64,000 nucleotides of DNA from Nyssa sinensis (lineage: Eukaryota > Streptophyta > Magnoliopsida > Cornales > Nyssaceae): NCBI GenBank assembly GCA_008638375.1, contig CM018046.1, forward strand, positions 1,702,501 through 1,766,500. Reading direction: 5' to 3'. The notes beneath the pieces were generated by a model. It saw only the letters and a list, made by a program, of their open reading frames with translations. It was not told the origin of the DNA and ran no database searches. This document shows positions 49,648 through 62,908 of the stretch, piece after piece. The first letter of the stretch is position 1. The number at the start of each line of letters is the position of its first letter. The position numbers were made by a program, and so were the translations under genes.

Positions 49648-50038
49648 TTTTTTTTCAAGCAGACTCTAAACTTTAGCATATGTTATTTAATTTTATCTAT
49701 AAAATTTTCTAATGTTTTTACTATGTGAAAGTGTGATATTTCAATTCTATTTGAAAGCTATCAGGAATTTTTTTTTACTATCTATTATTTACAAGGGTAA
49801 AAAAATTGATGAAAAAATGGGGAATACTATTTATCTTAAATTTTTGTACCAAATTTTATATCTCAAATAATGTGGTAATAAATTATTAATAAATCATTGA
49901 ATGATAAGTTAATATGTTACCAATAATCTTATGCCACATATTTAGAATACAAAATTTAGTCCCAAAATTTAATATATTTAGTTTTTTTTTCTTAAAAAAT
50001 TGTATAAATTGAACTTAAAAGCATGTAATGGAGTTGAA

Positions 50039-50261
50039 GAGTAATGCTATAATTGCCATAAAATTTTATCAAATTTTTTTACTTGCTGACGTGGCTGTTC
50101 GGGTGCTAAACCTCTTGGTATATATGGGTGCTAGTCAATTAAGCCTCTTGGACTCACCTGATATGACTAGCACCAAGAGGCTGAATTCACTAGCACTAAG
50201 AGCAGTCACGTCAGCAGGTAAATTTTTTTGATAAAATGTTAAGGTAAAGATAGTATTACTC
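50039..50261. mobile_element. MULE-like MITE, copy 2
   Basis: 223 bp flanked by a perfect 9-bp duplication GGAGTTGAA (50030-50038 and 50262-50270). The termini GAGTAATGCTAT and (inverted) GAGTAATACTAT match at 11 of 12, and the similarity continues inward through ATTTTATCAAA and CTGCTGACGTG. The interior matches the copy at 19611-19860. Confidence 0.85.
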
Positions 50262-52577
50262 GGAGTTGAATTCTTTTTGACACGTAGTTGAACTAGTATT
50301 GTGCTTGCGTGGAAATTGAAGAATAGCATTAATAAATTTACTTTTAAGTAATTAAGAAGAAAAAAAATTAGTAAAGTGACACTGCAATTCAATCTTTTTT
50401 TTAAGTACAAAAGTTAGAAGGGGAGAATTCAATTTAGGTGTATGTGTTTGCATGCATTAAACTTCAAACTTAAGTTGTATACGAAGAAGAAAGAGACAAT
50501 TTTATTATCTCGAATGAAATTTTGGTCTCACCATAGTTCAAATATAGATGTTTATAATTCATTTAAAACTCACTAAATATCTATTCTATTTTTTAGTCAA
50601 AGGCGTGAACTTTTTATCATATCTCACCATATTTTATTCAATCAAGTAATTGTCCACTTTGAGTAATTAGAGGATCATGTGAGAGTAAACTGTTAAGAGT
50701 TCAATTGCTAAAAAAAAAAAAACAGAACAGATGCTTGGTGGCAGTGGCATGACATGGCAATTTTATTGATAAAGAAGAATATTAACGTAAGTGGTGAGTG
50801 TAAAAATTTACGATTTGATTAATACGTGTATTATACGCGTTAATTTTATGCACGATCACTCGCATGCGTGTAATATCTGCGTCAGTCAAATCACGAGAAC
50901 GGTCACTCACGACTAACACTAGTATTTTTTATTGATAAAACCAATAATGCTTTTGTGATGGAGGAAACAATGGGAGTCAAATCATCACACATGGGCAATC
51001 TTGTCCACACCAACGGCTCAACAAGAACCAATCGTACACTTCAAATTCAAATAATAGATCTCAACTTCTGGAGATTTTTGCCAAGAATTGCATCACTACA
51101 TCTTTATAGTTTACCAATAAAATAATTGATGTTATGTTAATAAAAATTATTAATTATTAATTATTTACTTTCTTAAAAGTATTAATTATTAGAGAATTAA
51201 TTGTAATTAATAAACGCAAACCATAATTTAAAGTTATACTTTTGCATGATGTTGAGAATGTAAAATTTGAGACAATGGGAAAGAAAGTTAAGAGAAAGGG
51301 TATTCAACTATTCATGGGAAAAGCAAAAGTGTTTTTTTCTTCTCATTTGAATAGGATGAAAAGAAGGAAAGACATGGGTGCTATTTGACCTTGTCATTAT
51401 ACACTTGAATAATAAAAGAATGGATTCCTTGAGTAAAAATATCAACAACAAAAAAAAAAAAAGAGTCCCTTTCTTCCTCATTTTTCTTACTTTTTGATTT
51501 AAAAAATAAAGAATTCAATGGAAAAAGGTCAAAACTCGACAGTAGTCTAATAGTATTATTTATTACTTTTAGAGAAAAAAAAAAGTAACATTCAGGTTTC
51601 CGTAAAAACTTTACGAAAAGAATTAGTGAAGATATTAATATTATCGACCCTAACACGTCTCTCGTACCATGATTCACACATAATGGGAGGGAAACCAATG
51701 CATAAATTTCTTGAAACAACATTGGGAGTTCATCAAAATGAAGACATGGTGATTTTAGAGAAAACTCCTCCCTCTCCCTGAGGGTTGGCTGGGCTTCTAA
51801 TGGCAGCTGTTGCCTCCGAGGAATTTTTGAAAGGTTGGTAGGCGTAGTTTGGCAGGACAAATGAGACTGAAAAACGGGTTGGCCCCAAATTTTAAAATGC
51901 TCCTTAGAACTCCATTTAGTAAATAATGGACTGACCCCTCATTTTTGCACCCCACACACTACCTCAAATAAACTTTTAGTCTTTTGGCAGCCCTTTGTAC
52001 CAAAAAAAAAAAATTCTATGGAAACTAGTTTGCCTATTTTTCTCTCCCTTTCTCCTTTTCTCTTACGAGATTATGGAAAGCTCACTTATATCTACCCATT
52101 TTTCTTTCCTTTCCCTCTTCGATCACTAAATTCAAAATCGAAGTCTTCTTCATGCACCAATGTAACTATGTTCTGGTTTCAAGTATTTCCATAAACCAAA
52201 AGTAACAATTACTTTTAACTGGAACACCTTTAGCTAACATTTGGAACCAAAATTCTCACGAGTGGTGTTTTATTGTATATGCATGTCTATTCACATCTTT
52301 GTCCGAATAAAAGATACTCATTGATTGTTATCACATCAACTGTTTTTAAAAAAATTATTTCATCGATCAATGATTCTCACATCAAGCACATCATTCGGAC
52401 ACTTTTTTTGAGTAAACATAAATGTACCACATAACATTATCCAATTCCCAATTTCATTTCTTTTTTTCACTCAAAGCATGCATTTTTCTCAAATTCAATT
52501 TTATTTTCCTAGACCTTTTGAACGAGGTTGGAGAAAATTTTTACCCTTCTTATTCAATTAAATTATGTTGAAATCAA

Positions 52578-52798
52578 TTTTTTTTTGCCGATAAAAAACG
52601 TGTATAATTATAAGTACAAGTATATTATTTACAAACAAGCTATATAGCTAAAAAGAATATATCTATACAACCTACAAACCGAATTCATCATCGAGAAATA
52701 AACATACTACCATAAACTTTTTTTTAAAAAGAATTAAAACCATGACCTCTCCTGTTTAAAGAGTCACGAGATACCACTTGACTATTAGAAGCTTCAAC
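52578..52798 (-). mobile_element. tRNA-derived SINE, antisense
   Basis: 221 bp between ATGTTGAAATCAA (52565-52577) and ATGTTCAAATCAA (52799-52811), a 13-bp duplication with one mismatch. The reverse complement shows box A-like AGTCAAGTGGTATCTCGTG and a degenerate box B GTCATGGTTTTAATTC. The poly-A end appears as T-run at the left. Confidence 0.65.
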
Positions 52799-53272
52799 AT
52801 GTTCAAATCAAATTAACAAAAAGCCTAAGCATGCTCGAAATGGTGATTGACCTTTGATTTCCTATATTATTTAATAGATAAAAATCATGCTTCTATGCTT
52901 CTATGTTTCAATCAGATATCCTTTGTTGTGATGAAGCCACAAATAACTCAGAGGAAAATCAAGGTCTTTGGCATTATGGGTTGGCTGTGTGCTCCTTGCC
53001 AATTGTTTTTTTTTCTTTTCTGCTGGTAAAAGTATTGAATTATAATTGAGACAGAATGGTTTTACACATATTTGGCAGTCTTTAAGAGCTAAAAATTTTA
53101 ATAATTGGAAAATATCTTAATGGATAATACTTGGTTCTAAATTAAATAGGAGCAATCTCTTTTAATTTGGGTACGTGTCACAATTTTAAGCTGTTACGTA
53201 TACAATTATGTGAATATCATGTGACTATTTAATTTTAATTTAAAAATAAAAACTAAATAAAACTAAAAGGAG

Positions 53273-53761
53273 GGTAAATTACACTAACCTCTCCTTAGGT
53301 TTCTGAAATTATATTGGCATCTCTTACTTTTTCTGATAAACTACAATTACTCTTATTCAGTCAAATTTTTCTTTTAAATGATAAAATTGTCCTTCCATGT
53401 TTTTTTTATATACATTTTTTTAAATTGTGATCTATTTTTTTCATTTTTTTTCATTTTCAAATAAATATTGATTAAAACTTTAAATTTATTTTTATATAAA
53501 ATGAATATAACTTATTTACCTTAATTTAATTTTTATATGAAATAAAAAATAGTTTTAAAAAATTGGTCAAAATTAAAAAAAAAATACCCAAAAAAAACAT
53601 GAAATGATAATTTTATCATTTTGAAAAGAAAAAAAAAATGGCTAAAGAAGAGTAATTATAATTTGTCAGGAAAAATATAAGAAATTAGTGTAATTTTAAA
53701 AATCTCAGAAAGAGGTCATTGTAATTGTTAAAAATCTTAAGAAAGGTAAGTATAATTTATC
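53273..53761. mobile_element. Fold-back MITE (GGTAAATTACACT type)
   Basis: About 489 bp. The left end GGTAAATTACACTAACCTC and the reverse complement of the right end GATAAATTATACTTACCTT are inverted repeats, continuing inward (TACAATTACTCTTATTCAG versus GAAGAGTAATTATAATTTG inverted). The interior is shared with 20936-21400. No clear target-site duplication is seen. Non-coding. Confidence 0.6.
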
Positions 53762-54586
53762 ATAAAAAATATGCGTATTACATACATAATAAATTATGAT
53801 TAAGACACGTATTCGAGCGAGAAAAAAAACTCCACATAATTTACAACTAAACATTTTTTAATTTTAGTTTTCCAATAAAGAAGAAAGGTTCCTATCTGAG
53901 CTGGACTGCATTGGTGAACTTAGTGCCTTCCCATTGTACTATGAATTTCTGATGGATGTGTGAGGAAAAGAAAGCACTATCATACTATGTTTGGAGGTTT
54001 TATTCACTGAATATGGTCTAATAAGTCTGGTGAATCAATGATTCAATATGAGAATAGATAGATGAAAAGAAAAACAAAACTGAGTTAGTGGGTGATTAAG
54101 AAGTGATTGACAACTAAATAATGTTTTAATCATGAAACTCTTCACATTATAAAATTTGAGAATAGTTAAATATACATAATTTTACTTTTATAAACAAAAA
54201 AAACTACAACTCAAACTTGTAATCTCTGAATTATAATAAAATAATTTTACAATTACGACAAGGCCATCCCTCAGGAAGTGATTGACAACTACAAGCAACA
54301 TATAAAAAAGCAAGTGAGATCAAGCTAAGGACATGCAGAGGCTAGACTGATGTAGTATAAGTATTTTCTTTCACATCTCAACTTGTATTTCTGCAATTCA
54401 TGTTCCAAAATATTCTTGCCCGCACAGTTGTTTCTCTTTTATTTTATTTTATTTATTTTTTTGTGAATTTTTGAATTCATGATTTTTCTTTTTTCCTAGT
54501 AGATATTTGCAGAAGAGATTAATATTTTGACAATAGTTAAGCCTTCGATATGATAGGGAGAAATTCTAATACCACTAGTTGGTTTT

Positions 54587-54785
54587 TTTTTTTTTTGTTA
54601 AATCGGTAAGGGGTATCCTGACCTAACTTACTACGCACCAGATGAAGTTTCTCTTCCTGTAAGAGATAGGTCCTACCCTTTAAGCTTTAACTGTCCAACG
54701 ATCAGCGCAGAAGTAATTCGAACTCAAGAAGACGCTTAGATTTTATTCCTTAACGTATTTACCACTTGGTCATACCTCTGAGTGA
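54587..54785 (-). mobile_element. tRNA-derived SINE, antisense, young
   Basis: 199 bp flanked by a perfect 20-bp target-site duplication (54567-54586 and 54786-54805), containing ACCACTAGTTGG. The reverse complement shows box A-like TATGACCAAGTGGTAAATACG, box B GAGTTCGAATTACTTC, a GC-richer body and a tail CCTTACCGATTTAAC plus poly-A. The perfect duplication implies a recent insertion. Confidence 0.88.
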
Positions 54786-55924
54786 TAATACCACTAGTTG
54801 GTTTTAATTACAAAGTTAGTAAGCAGTTTTATTTTTATTTTTATAAAAGTAGGGAGATGAGTGATATTGTTGTTAAAAAAGCTAGACAATTTATGTTAGT
54901 AATATTTTTTCAAAGGGTTGTAATTTGGACATGTAATTGTCGAGTCGTAGTTGAGTCAAGAAATTTATTGTTAGTTATGAAATAAAGACTCAAAAAATCT
55001 TGTAATTACATTAATGTTTGAAAAATTGTACAATTCAAAATATGTATTTTTACATATTATGTATCATATCAAAGTATTATAGTTTAGAATTGATTTTAAG
55101 TTTAGATATGGATTTTACAATGTTTAAAATAATCTTTTAAGTATGACTTAATTTTGAATTTTGACTAAAAGCATATAATTTTTTTTTTTTCAAATGTAAG
55201 TGTGATCAATTGATCCCACTCAACTATACCAGGCTCCACCAATAGTGAGTTGACTTGTAAAATTCCAATAAATATACATGAACAATCCCTTCACTTTTAT
55301 TGTGATTTCATCATTTATGATAGGTCTTAATAAAATTTATAAATAGAAAAATTAGAGTAAAAATCATTACGATGTATAAAATGATACTTTCTTATAACGG
55401 CCTTGACACGTAATTTACATGACTCCATAATACGAAAGGGTGAAAGGACATGGGAGTTGGGCCGGGCTACAGTCCCCTCTTCCCAAAGTTATAGAGTTTT
55501 TTTTATACATATAAAATTTTAATTTTTTCAAAATTAATCTATTTTAAAATTTTGGCTAATTTCATACTTTACCTACTATTTCTTTCATTTCTCACCCAAA
55601 ATTTTAATTTATCACCTAAAATTTGGGTCAAGTCCAATATTTATCCATAATTTCTTTTATTTTTTACTCCAAAATTTTGCCTAACCAAAAATTCTCACTA
55701 ATAATTTTGCTTGTTCCGCATTTGGTAATACATATGTTAATATAAATAGGAAAACCTGTGGCCTTTATTCAAAGTCCAAGCCCATTTCAAAACCAGGCAG
55801 GCCTACTATGTCCTTCAAGTTAAACCCCGTTCTTAATATTTTGGGTCCACAATCCATTCTATTATTGGTTTGCTCATTTTTTAACCATGGCCAGTATACA
55901 ACTTTTTCAGGACTCACAGAAAAG

Positions 55925-56742
55925 GGTGCACAAAATAACTGTCAAAAAAATTAATCTAATCCGATTTTAATGGATTTGGGTTGGTTTGGGTCAAAGTAAG
56001 TTCTGATTTTTTCAAGTTAGAGAACTAAAGAGTCGGGTAGATTCGAGTTGAAAGTACGGATTACCCGACTCAATTTAAGAATAGAAATCATAATTTTTTT
56101 TTATCAACTCTTTTTATTTCAATATTTTTTTAAAAAAAAATCTTGAAAAATTTATTGACCAATCATCATATCCCTCTTTAATTTGTTTTTATATTTGCAT
56201 CACAAATAATATACTCCAAATTTCTCTTCCCTCTTACATTCCCTCACCCAATTTGATGGGTTAAAAAAAGGATAAAAAATATGATTTTAAGTTTACAAAC
56301 TTTGTTTTAATTATCTAATGTAATAATGAGTACTTTGTTTTTTGATATTATGATTTTAAGTCACAAATTAATGAGATAGTTACAAATCAAATACATTTGG
56401 TAATAAAAAAAATTGTAAATTAAGTTATTAATTTTCTTTTTCAAAACTAATGTTATATCAAGTTTTTTCTTTATTGTTAAAATGTCATAAATATTTAGAT
56501 GGCTTAATTTTCATTATATATATATATATATATATATATCAAGAGTTAAATTTTTTTTTTTTAGTTTTGGTTTTTGTAAAAAAAAAAAAAAAAATTGAAC
56601 CGACCCAACCCGAAAATTTTCGGTTCAGGTTGGGTTGGGTCCAATAGTTCACTGTTGCGGTTCCGATTCTATTTTTTTAGAACTGCATAAAGTTGGGTCG
56701 GTTCCGGTTCTGCTGCAATCCGACCCATGTGCACCTCATGCC
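55925..56742. mobile_element. Possible hAT-type MITE
   Basis: The left boundary AGGGTGCACAAAA and the inverted right boundary GAGGTGCACATGGG share GGTGCACA. The interior carries repeated GGGTTGGGT / CCGACCC motifs typical of such elements. No clear target-site duplication, so the boundaries are tentative. Confidence 0.4.
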
Positions 56743-59037
56743 ATATTCTTTTTCTTATTGGTAATGAGACAACTTTGAGTTAAAATTAATTAATTAAAAA
56801 TTGTTTATTAATTAATTATTCTACAAAATTGACGTAATATCTTTAAATAAATTTTCTAATTAATTCTTTAATTAACGAGACAATAATCATAAAACTTAAA
56901 TGATTTCATCAAGTGTTTTTAGTTGATTATTTAATTACTAGATTCTAATTTTAATATTATTCAGTGTTAATATAAATACAATAATAAGTACGAAAATAAA
57001 TAAAAGTACATCTATAAGAAGAGAAATGTCGGTCTTACACTGAGAAATCATATGAGAAATAAAACACACAATCTGCAAGAAAACTTTATTATGAAACCAA
57101 TTTCTCATACTATTAACCTGTTACAGTCCGTCGTAAACTTATCTCATTAGTCAATCTTCCATAGTCATTTCTGTAATATTTTCACTTTGACTATTTTTTC
57201 ACAACAATTACTTTCTCCATGATCTAAATACTCTCAAATCCACACAAACTAGTATAGTGGCAAAAATTGAACCAAGATTCTCTCTTAAATGCAACAAATT
57301 TTACAATCACCTTTGTGAAAAATGTACTATAAGGAATCTTAATTCAGAAGTATGAAATCAAGTTTTGGACTCAATAAGTGCATAAGTACTCATAAGAATG
57401 CAATGTGTGCCATTTATAATGCAAAAATCACAACTCTCTTGAGAAAAAAACACACACACCTTATAGTTGTATGTTAACCTAAACCTATTAGGGTTTGTAC
57501 TAGGCAACCAATGAGAAACGCCAAAAATTCAACATGCATTTGGACGTAGTTCTTTTCTTCATTCGGATGCGTATAAGCTTCCGTTCAAACCAAAAAATCA
57601 CTCTTTTGAATTTTTTTTTCTGGATGCGAATTCCAAAATGACCTAGTATTAAAGGAATATACTAAGACATATTATAATTAATTTTTAAGCTTATAGTCAA
57701 AAGTAAAAATGTATAATCTATGTTCAACTAAAAACTAAGTTTTAATGCGAATCAAAACATCGAAAGATTAAACTCACAAACATTCTAACCATGTTTTAAT
57801 ATGAATGCATAATATCTAAGTATGTTTATGCCTTTCTTGTTGTAGATATAAAGAATTAAGTAGTACTTTGAAGTTTATCTTCAATCATACAAAATTGTAA
57901 TTCAAGTCCGGCATGATCAAGTCTTCCAGTAGTGATTCGACTAACGTTGTAACTGTAACGAGAATTAATCTAACATAAAACTTACAGACACAATATAAAC
58001 TTTTGGAATGAATTGCCAATATATTACAATTTTAAGAATTTTTTTTTATAACTATTGTAACTTAAATCTTCTAACCGATAATATCACAAGAAATAAACCT
58101 AGACCAAGAAATTCTTATATGAACCTAGGTCCATGGCCAATCACCATCTTTCACGTGGATAAGTTGTCTAGCTTTAAAGAGAGAGGAAAAAAATTATGTC
58201 TAATTGACAAACTGCCATTGGTTTGATTCATAAGCTTAATCCATGGACCACCTAAGCCTATCAGTTTTCGTGTATTGTTTCGTATATAGAGTGCAAAAAC
58301 TATCCTTGTCCTCATTGTCAAACATATGGAGATTTCTTTGCAACATATATGGTAAACCAAAGCAACAAAAACAACCCTATGGTTCTATTAACCATCTTGC
58401 CAAATGATTTACTTGTGAGCTTGATACTAGGCCCATAGCATCATTTGATCCCAGGATTGGATTTGAAATAGGTCCACTGTCTTTGATAACATTTACATTC
58501 AAAAGTGATTTTGATGCAGCATTTTAATTTTAGTGATTATGGCATTGTTTCGATGTTACACTACCAACTTGCAAGTGGATGAATAGGTTTCTTGCCATGC
58601 AACTTTGAACAAGAAAATTGGACCCAAAAATAAAAATGATTGCACCATATCATGAATAGAAATTTCTAAAAGAAGACAATTTCATTAAATACATAAAAAT
58701 CACAAGTTCTTGTAATTGGTGTCACTTTCCAACACCTTACATATATCACATCCAGAAGGGGTGAAAAAAGAAGGAAAAAGGCAACAAAGGGACATTACTG
58801 ACTACCCATCACTGCCTTACAAAGAATATAATATACCAAAAGGCACTAGAAATTAACAAAAATAAGGTTATTGGTAACTAATTCTTCAATGGATAAATTT
58901 GATTTTCAAGATTCTTATGGAATGAACTAATTTCTCTGTGAACTGTTTGGAAATTTGCTTCACTCTCCTATGCTTGGTATTTTAAATATAAATCATATTT
59001 CCAAGAGATTTATCACCAGAATTATATGTATTTTTCA

Positions 59038-59844
59038 TCATGAATTCTGCTTAGAGTACCAGAGTTTCTTCTGGCAAATCAATACCTTCTCCTTCTCAAC
59101 GCCGTACTCAGTTTCTTCTTTACGGCATCCCCATCTCATTCCCTTGGCAACCGTGGCAACAGCATCAACAAAATAGCTGGATTCCCGGATTATTGCATAC
59201 CCATTAGGGCGCAGGATCCGATCCATTTCCAAGAGCACGTACTTCATATCACACCTGCTCAAGCCATTAGTAATGTCAGAACCACAAATATTTACTAGTC
59301 ACAATGAGAATGATGGTAATGGTTCTATGAGATTCTTTTCTTTTTGTACTTTGTTATATTTGGGAGATCAAGAGACTTTTTTTGACATCTCATGCAGGCA
59401 GCACCATTTATGCCACTGTTCTACAGCAAAAACTTTGCAATTGATGAGCTGCACATTGCATAATCTAAACATAAAAATTATCTAGCATATATGTGTTTTT
59501 ATTGGTTCTAATATAAATTTGACAAGCTTTTCAGCAGCAAAAGGGATTTAGCGCTCTTGCAGATAAAGTTCGAAGTCCAATATTAAGTTCTAATACTCTA
59601 TTCTATGTTTTCGGGTCTTGATTAACTCGCTGTTTCCAATTTTGTTTTTTCAGGACTTGCACAGCTTTTCTTGGGCACCACAGTATTTCCAGAAACAAAG
59701 AATTCTTTCTAGCCATTCTCAGTTTGTAAATGTTTAATAATGTCGATGGGTACATATTCAGACAAAACCCATACAGGATGGCTTTTTCTTTAAATACTAT
59801 AATAAATCATAGAGCCAAAATCACAACATATGGCAAATGAGAAA

Positions 59845-59885
<41 letters not shown>

Positions 59886-62800
59886 GATTTACTGTAAAAA
59901 ACCCAAGCACAATGCTATTACCTGTGGCTTTCAGTGGTAAAGAGTCCATCAAGATGAAGGAGATCATATGTTCGAGGATAAGTTGAGAAAGCCTCACACC
60001 TATAAAACAGCAAACAAATGAATTAACACAATATGCCACCCATTGCAAAACACACAATAGGTTATGTGGAAGGCTCAAAACTCTGCCATCCATGCAGACA
60101 CAGAGCTTCAATGTGTATACAAATGCATTTAAAATTACCAGTCATGGTAGGTTCCAATAAGGCCCCTGTCATAAACCACAGGAAGTGTATTGGCAGCATA
60201 GGAAGAGACGACATTCAAGACCCACAGGGGATCATCAATCACAGCTGCGGCAAAACCTCCATAAACCGTATTCATGTCCATTACATTTCTTATCTTATCT
60301 GTTCCAATTGCCGGGAGTAACTTCTTATAGTGCTTCACACGCACCTTCCACTTACTGTCGTCATGCTTGAAGGTACTAGCACTGCCACCATGAATATCTG
60401 AAATGCGTTCGGGCGTAACATGCAACCTCTCTGGCCATTTAGGGACAGATTTTAACCCAAGGTTCTTAAGCTTCGGGTTTGGAACAACAACACAAGGTCG
60501 GAGTGGAGTATACCATGCTGAATCTGGTTCAGTGCCATCATCACACTTAGGCGGGTAGGTGTCCGGGGCAGCAAGCTGATTATAGCAGCTATTATCTGAA
60601 GATTTCTGCCACACAGCAATGTCATCCTTTTTGCTATATAATTTGAAGCACATAGAAGTCAGCAAATCTTGCAACTTTTCGTAGTCTGATTTCTGCTCTT
60701 CCACAGTTGTGTTCCATCCTCTCCAGCGGTTTTCATAGTTCACAGGAGGACCAGAAAGAACCCAAAAGCCCCCAGGACGGACTATACGGTGTATTTCTAG
60801 AAGGTAAATTCCACCTGAAAATAAAATTTTTATTGGTGAAAAACATTTAGTAGCAGCAAAATATAAAACTGAGGCAGGACTCTTCACTGTTATTGTATAT
60901 AAATTCATCAAGCACACTTGCACCCAATCTAAATAATAACAGGTGTAAGACATCACGCAATTAAATCTCCCCAAGTCCAAAAAAAAGGAGGGAAAAAAAG
61001 GTCCCGAAATTGGTTATACCTACCACGAGGTCAACCTTAAACTCCTAAGATTTAATAAAAGATACTCAGTAGCCCATGGCATGAATACAAGATACAAAAC
61101 AACTAGATACAATGGTTCAATAGAATATCAAGCTTGCTGAAAAGGATAGATGAAGTTGGCATAGTTAAGTTGAGCGCTTGAATTGAGTTGGATGTAAATT
61201 TTTTTAAGACCCCGGAATTGAGAGAAAATGAAAAGCATATAATTTAGAAAATGCTCCCTTCTCTTGATTGTGCAATTTGGTCCAAATGAAAAATGTAATT
61301 ATGGGTTGAAAGGTTACTCACCGAATTCAGTCCATGGGATAAGGCATCTTGAGCAATGAGCCATATCAAATGAGTTTGAAGGGAAAGGAAGCCGCTGGGT
61401 TGAAATGACACCCAGAATTGCAGGAATCCCACGTTCCAGAGCAAATTGAACTTGAGCCTCATGATTATCTCTCGGGGCAAGAGAGACTGTTAGAATTCCA
61501 CGATCTAGCAAATCACCTCCCCAGCTAGCAACCTAAACATAAAGCAATTGCAAAGATCAAATAACATGAATTCTTAATTTTATTGGAAATCATAAATAAC
61601 TACACTAGCGCATAATTATTTCATCAAGTAAAACCTGTAACCACAATGTACAGGATTCAACTAAATCAAAAATTATGCAGAATATATATAACTTAGTTAT
61701 ATATATATATATATATATCAGGGATTGCCTCATTTTACCCATGGAAATATGTTATGATGCAATGAAACATATAATGAAGTTAGGTTTGTGATGACGTCTG
61801 GATTTTGAGTTTGCAAACTCTAAAAACATCTTTCCTTGCAAGCCAATAAACTTGGAAGTGAGTTTTTTTCTAGTTTTAACTTACACTAGACTATGTCCAA
61901 TAATCTTCCACACAATTGTACGAATCTTGAGGAGTAAAAATAGCACATTAACAAAATTTTAAATTAAATTCTACTTGACTGAATTGAATGGAGTTTCATC
62001 AGCATTACAACGTTGCAGCCCAACACAATATGCTCAATCCATAAATCTCAATGCGTTTCACTGCACTTACCCCACACCCAGTATCAATGGCAGTTCGAAT
62101 GGTCCCATCTTTCATTCCCGGGATCAGATCTTGCATCAAATCAACATAGGCACCAACACCTCTCGGGAACATGGTACCCCCACCAGGGAAGAGAAACTTC
62201 TCCCCTTCTTTCCTCAGCCAATTTTGATTAGATTTCTGCTTGTTGATCCAATCATAAGGCACATTCCTAAAACCAGATGGAAATGTCAAACTCACTAATT
62301 CAAGCAATCCAAAACTCTTTGACATTAGATCCCTTTCCATAAAATAAAATTCAGAAACATGCCGTATTACCTGTACCAACATTCATTCCTGCTCTTTGGC
62401 CATCTGATTGGCAGCTTGTACCCATCTGGTGGGGGAATTAAACACTCCTTTCTTTCAAATATCGGAGGGCAGTGGCGTTCCAAAAAAGTAAGGCGATGAA
62501 GACCATATTTCTTCCACCTCTGAGACAGAAAATATATGTCATCTATGACGGCAATTTGATACTATATGGCCGGATCTCATATTAAAAAGAGAATTGGCAC
62601 TATGAATTGAAACTTGGAAATACCTGTGGATCTGTGCATGGAGTGTAATCTTGATAATTAACACCGCATTCAGGGAAGGCACTGGATTTAATTTGGAGAG
62701 GGTTAGCAATAGCTGTTGATTCCTTTGGAGATTGGACAGCAGCTTTGGTTACATCATTAGTGACAAATCTGGCCTTCTCCGAACAGAAGATTCCACCGAG

Positions 62801-62908
62801 ATAGAATGAAAACCCACATAGCACAACAAACATAATTGCCATTGGGACTATCCTAGAACTTTTATCTGGTTGGGAAATTGGTTTCCCATCTTTATCTTTA
62901 TGCTTCAT
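59038..62908 (-). CDS. PMT21: Golgi methyltransferase of the PMT20/PMT21 (ERD3) group, complete
   Basis: A type II membrane protein with a SAM-dependent methyltransferase fold (Methyltransf_29, formerly DUF248), a Golgi family that includes pectin methyltransferases such as QUA2. Seven exons: 62624-62908, 62371-62519, 62071-62266, 61322-61532, 60139-60814, 59922-59999 and 59038-59254; 1812 nt, 603 aa, all phases consistent. The ATG at 62908 (MKHKDKDGK) was chosen by family N-termini. Residues about 20-42 form the signal anchor ([20 protein letters not shown]). The N-terminal methyltransferase half has motif I AIDTGCG (204-210) then VASWGG, followed by [27 protein letters not shown] and LSGPPVNY. 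The second half has [28 protein letters not shown] and [10 protein letters not shown]. Length and residues match PMT20/PMT21 best. I cannot separate the two without a tree, so the symbol is nominal. The acceptor substrate is unproven. Confidence 0.95.
59846..59881. repeat. Microsatellite (AT)n
   Basis: An uninterrupted AT run in the PMT intron between exons 6 and 7. A shorter AT run lies at about 61698-61718 in the intron between exons 3 and 4. Confidence 0.93.

Larger units (their letters stand above)
45050..59037. other. Transposon-rich spacer between kinase and PMT genes
   Basis: About 14 kb with no protein-coding gene that I can support. The parts I can delimit are listed separately (four SINEs, four or five MITEs and a possible LTR-like stretch). 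The rest is AT-rich DNA with long A and T runs, AT microsatellites (about 45820-45846, 56515-56539) and, at the right end, the PMT 3' UTR. Frames such as 51381-51860 on the minus strand are low-complexity. Confidence 0.6.

Noticed and set aside
51381..51860. 159-codon minus-strand frame
   Set aside because: Composition is dominated by A/T runs (poly-Phe, poly-Lys). There are no domain features, no codon bias and no splice partners, and it lies among MITEs and SINEs.
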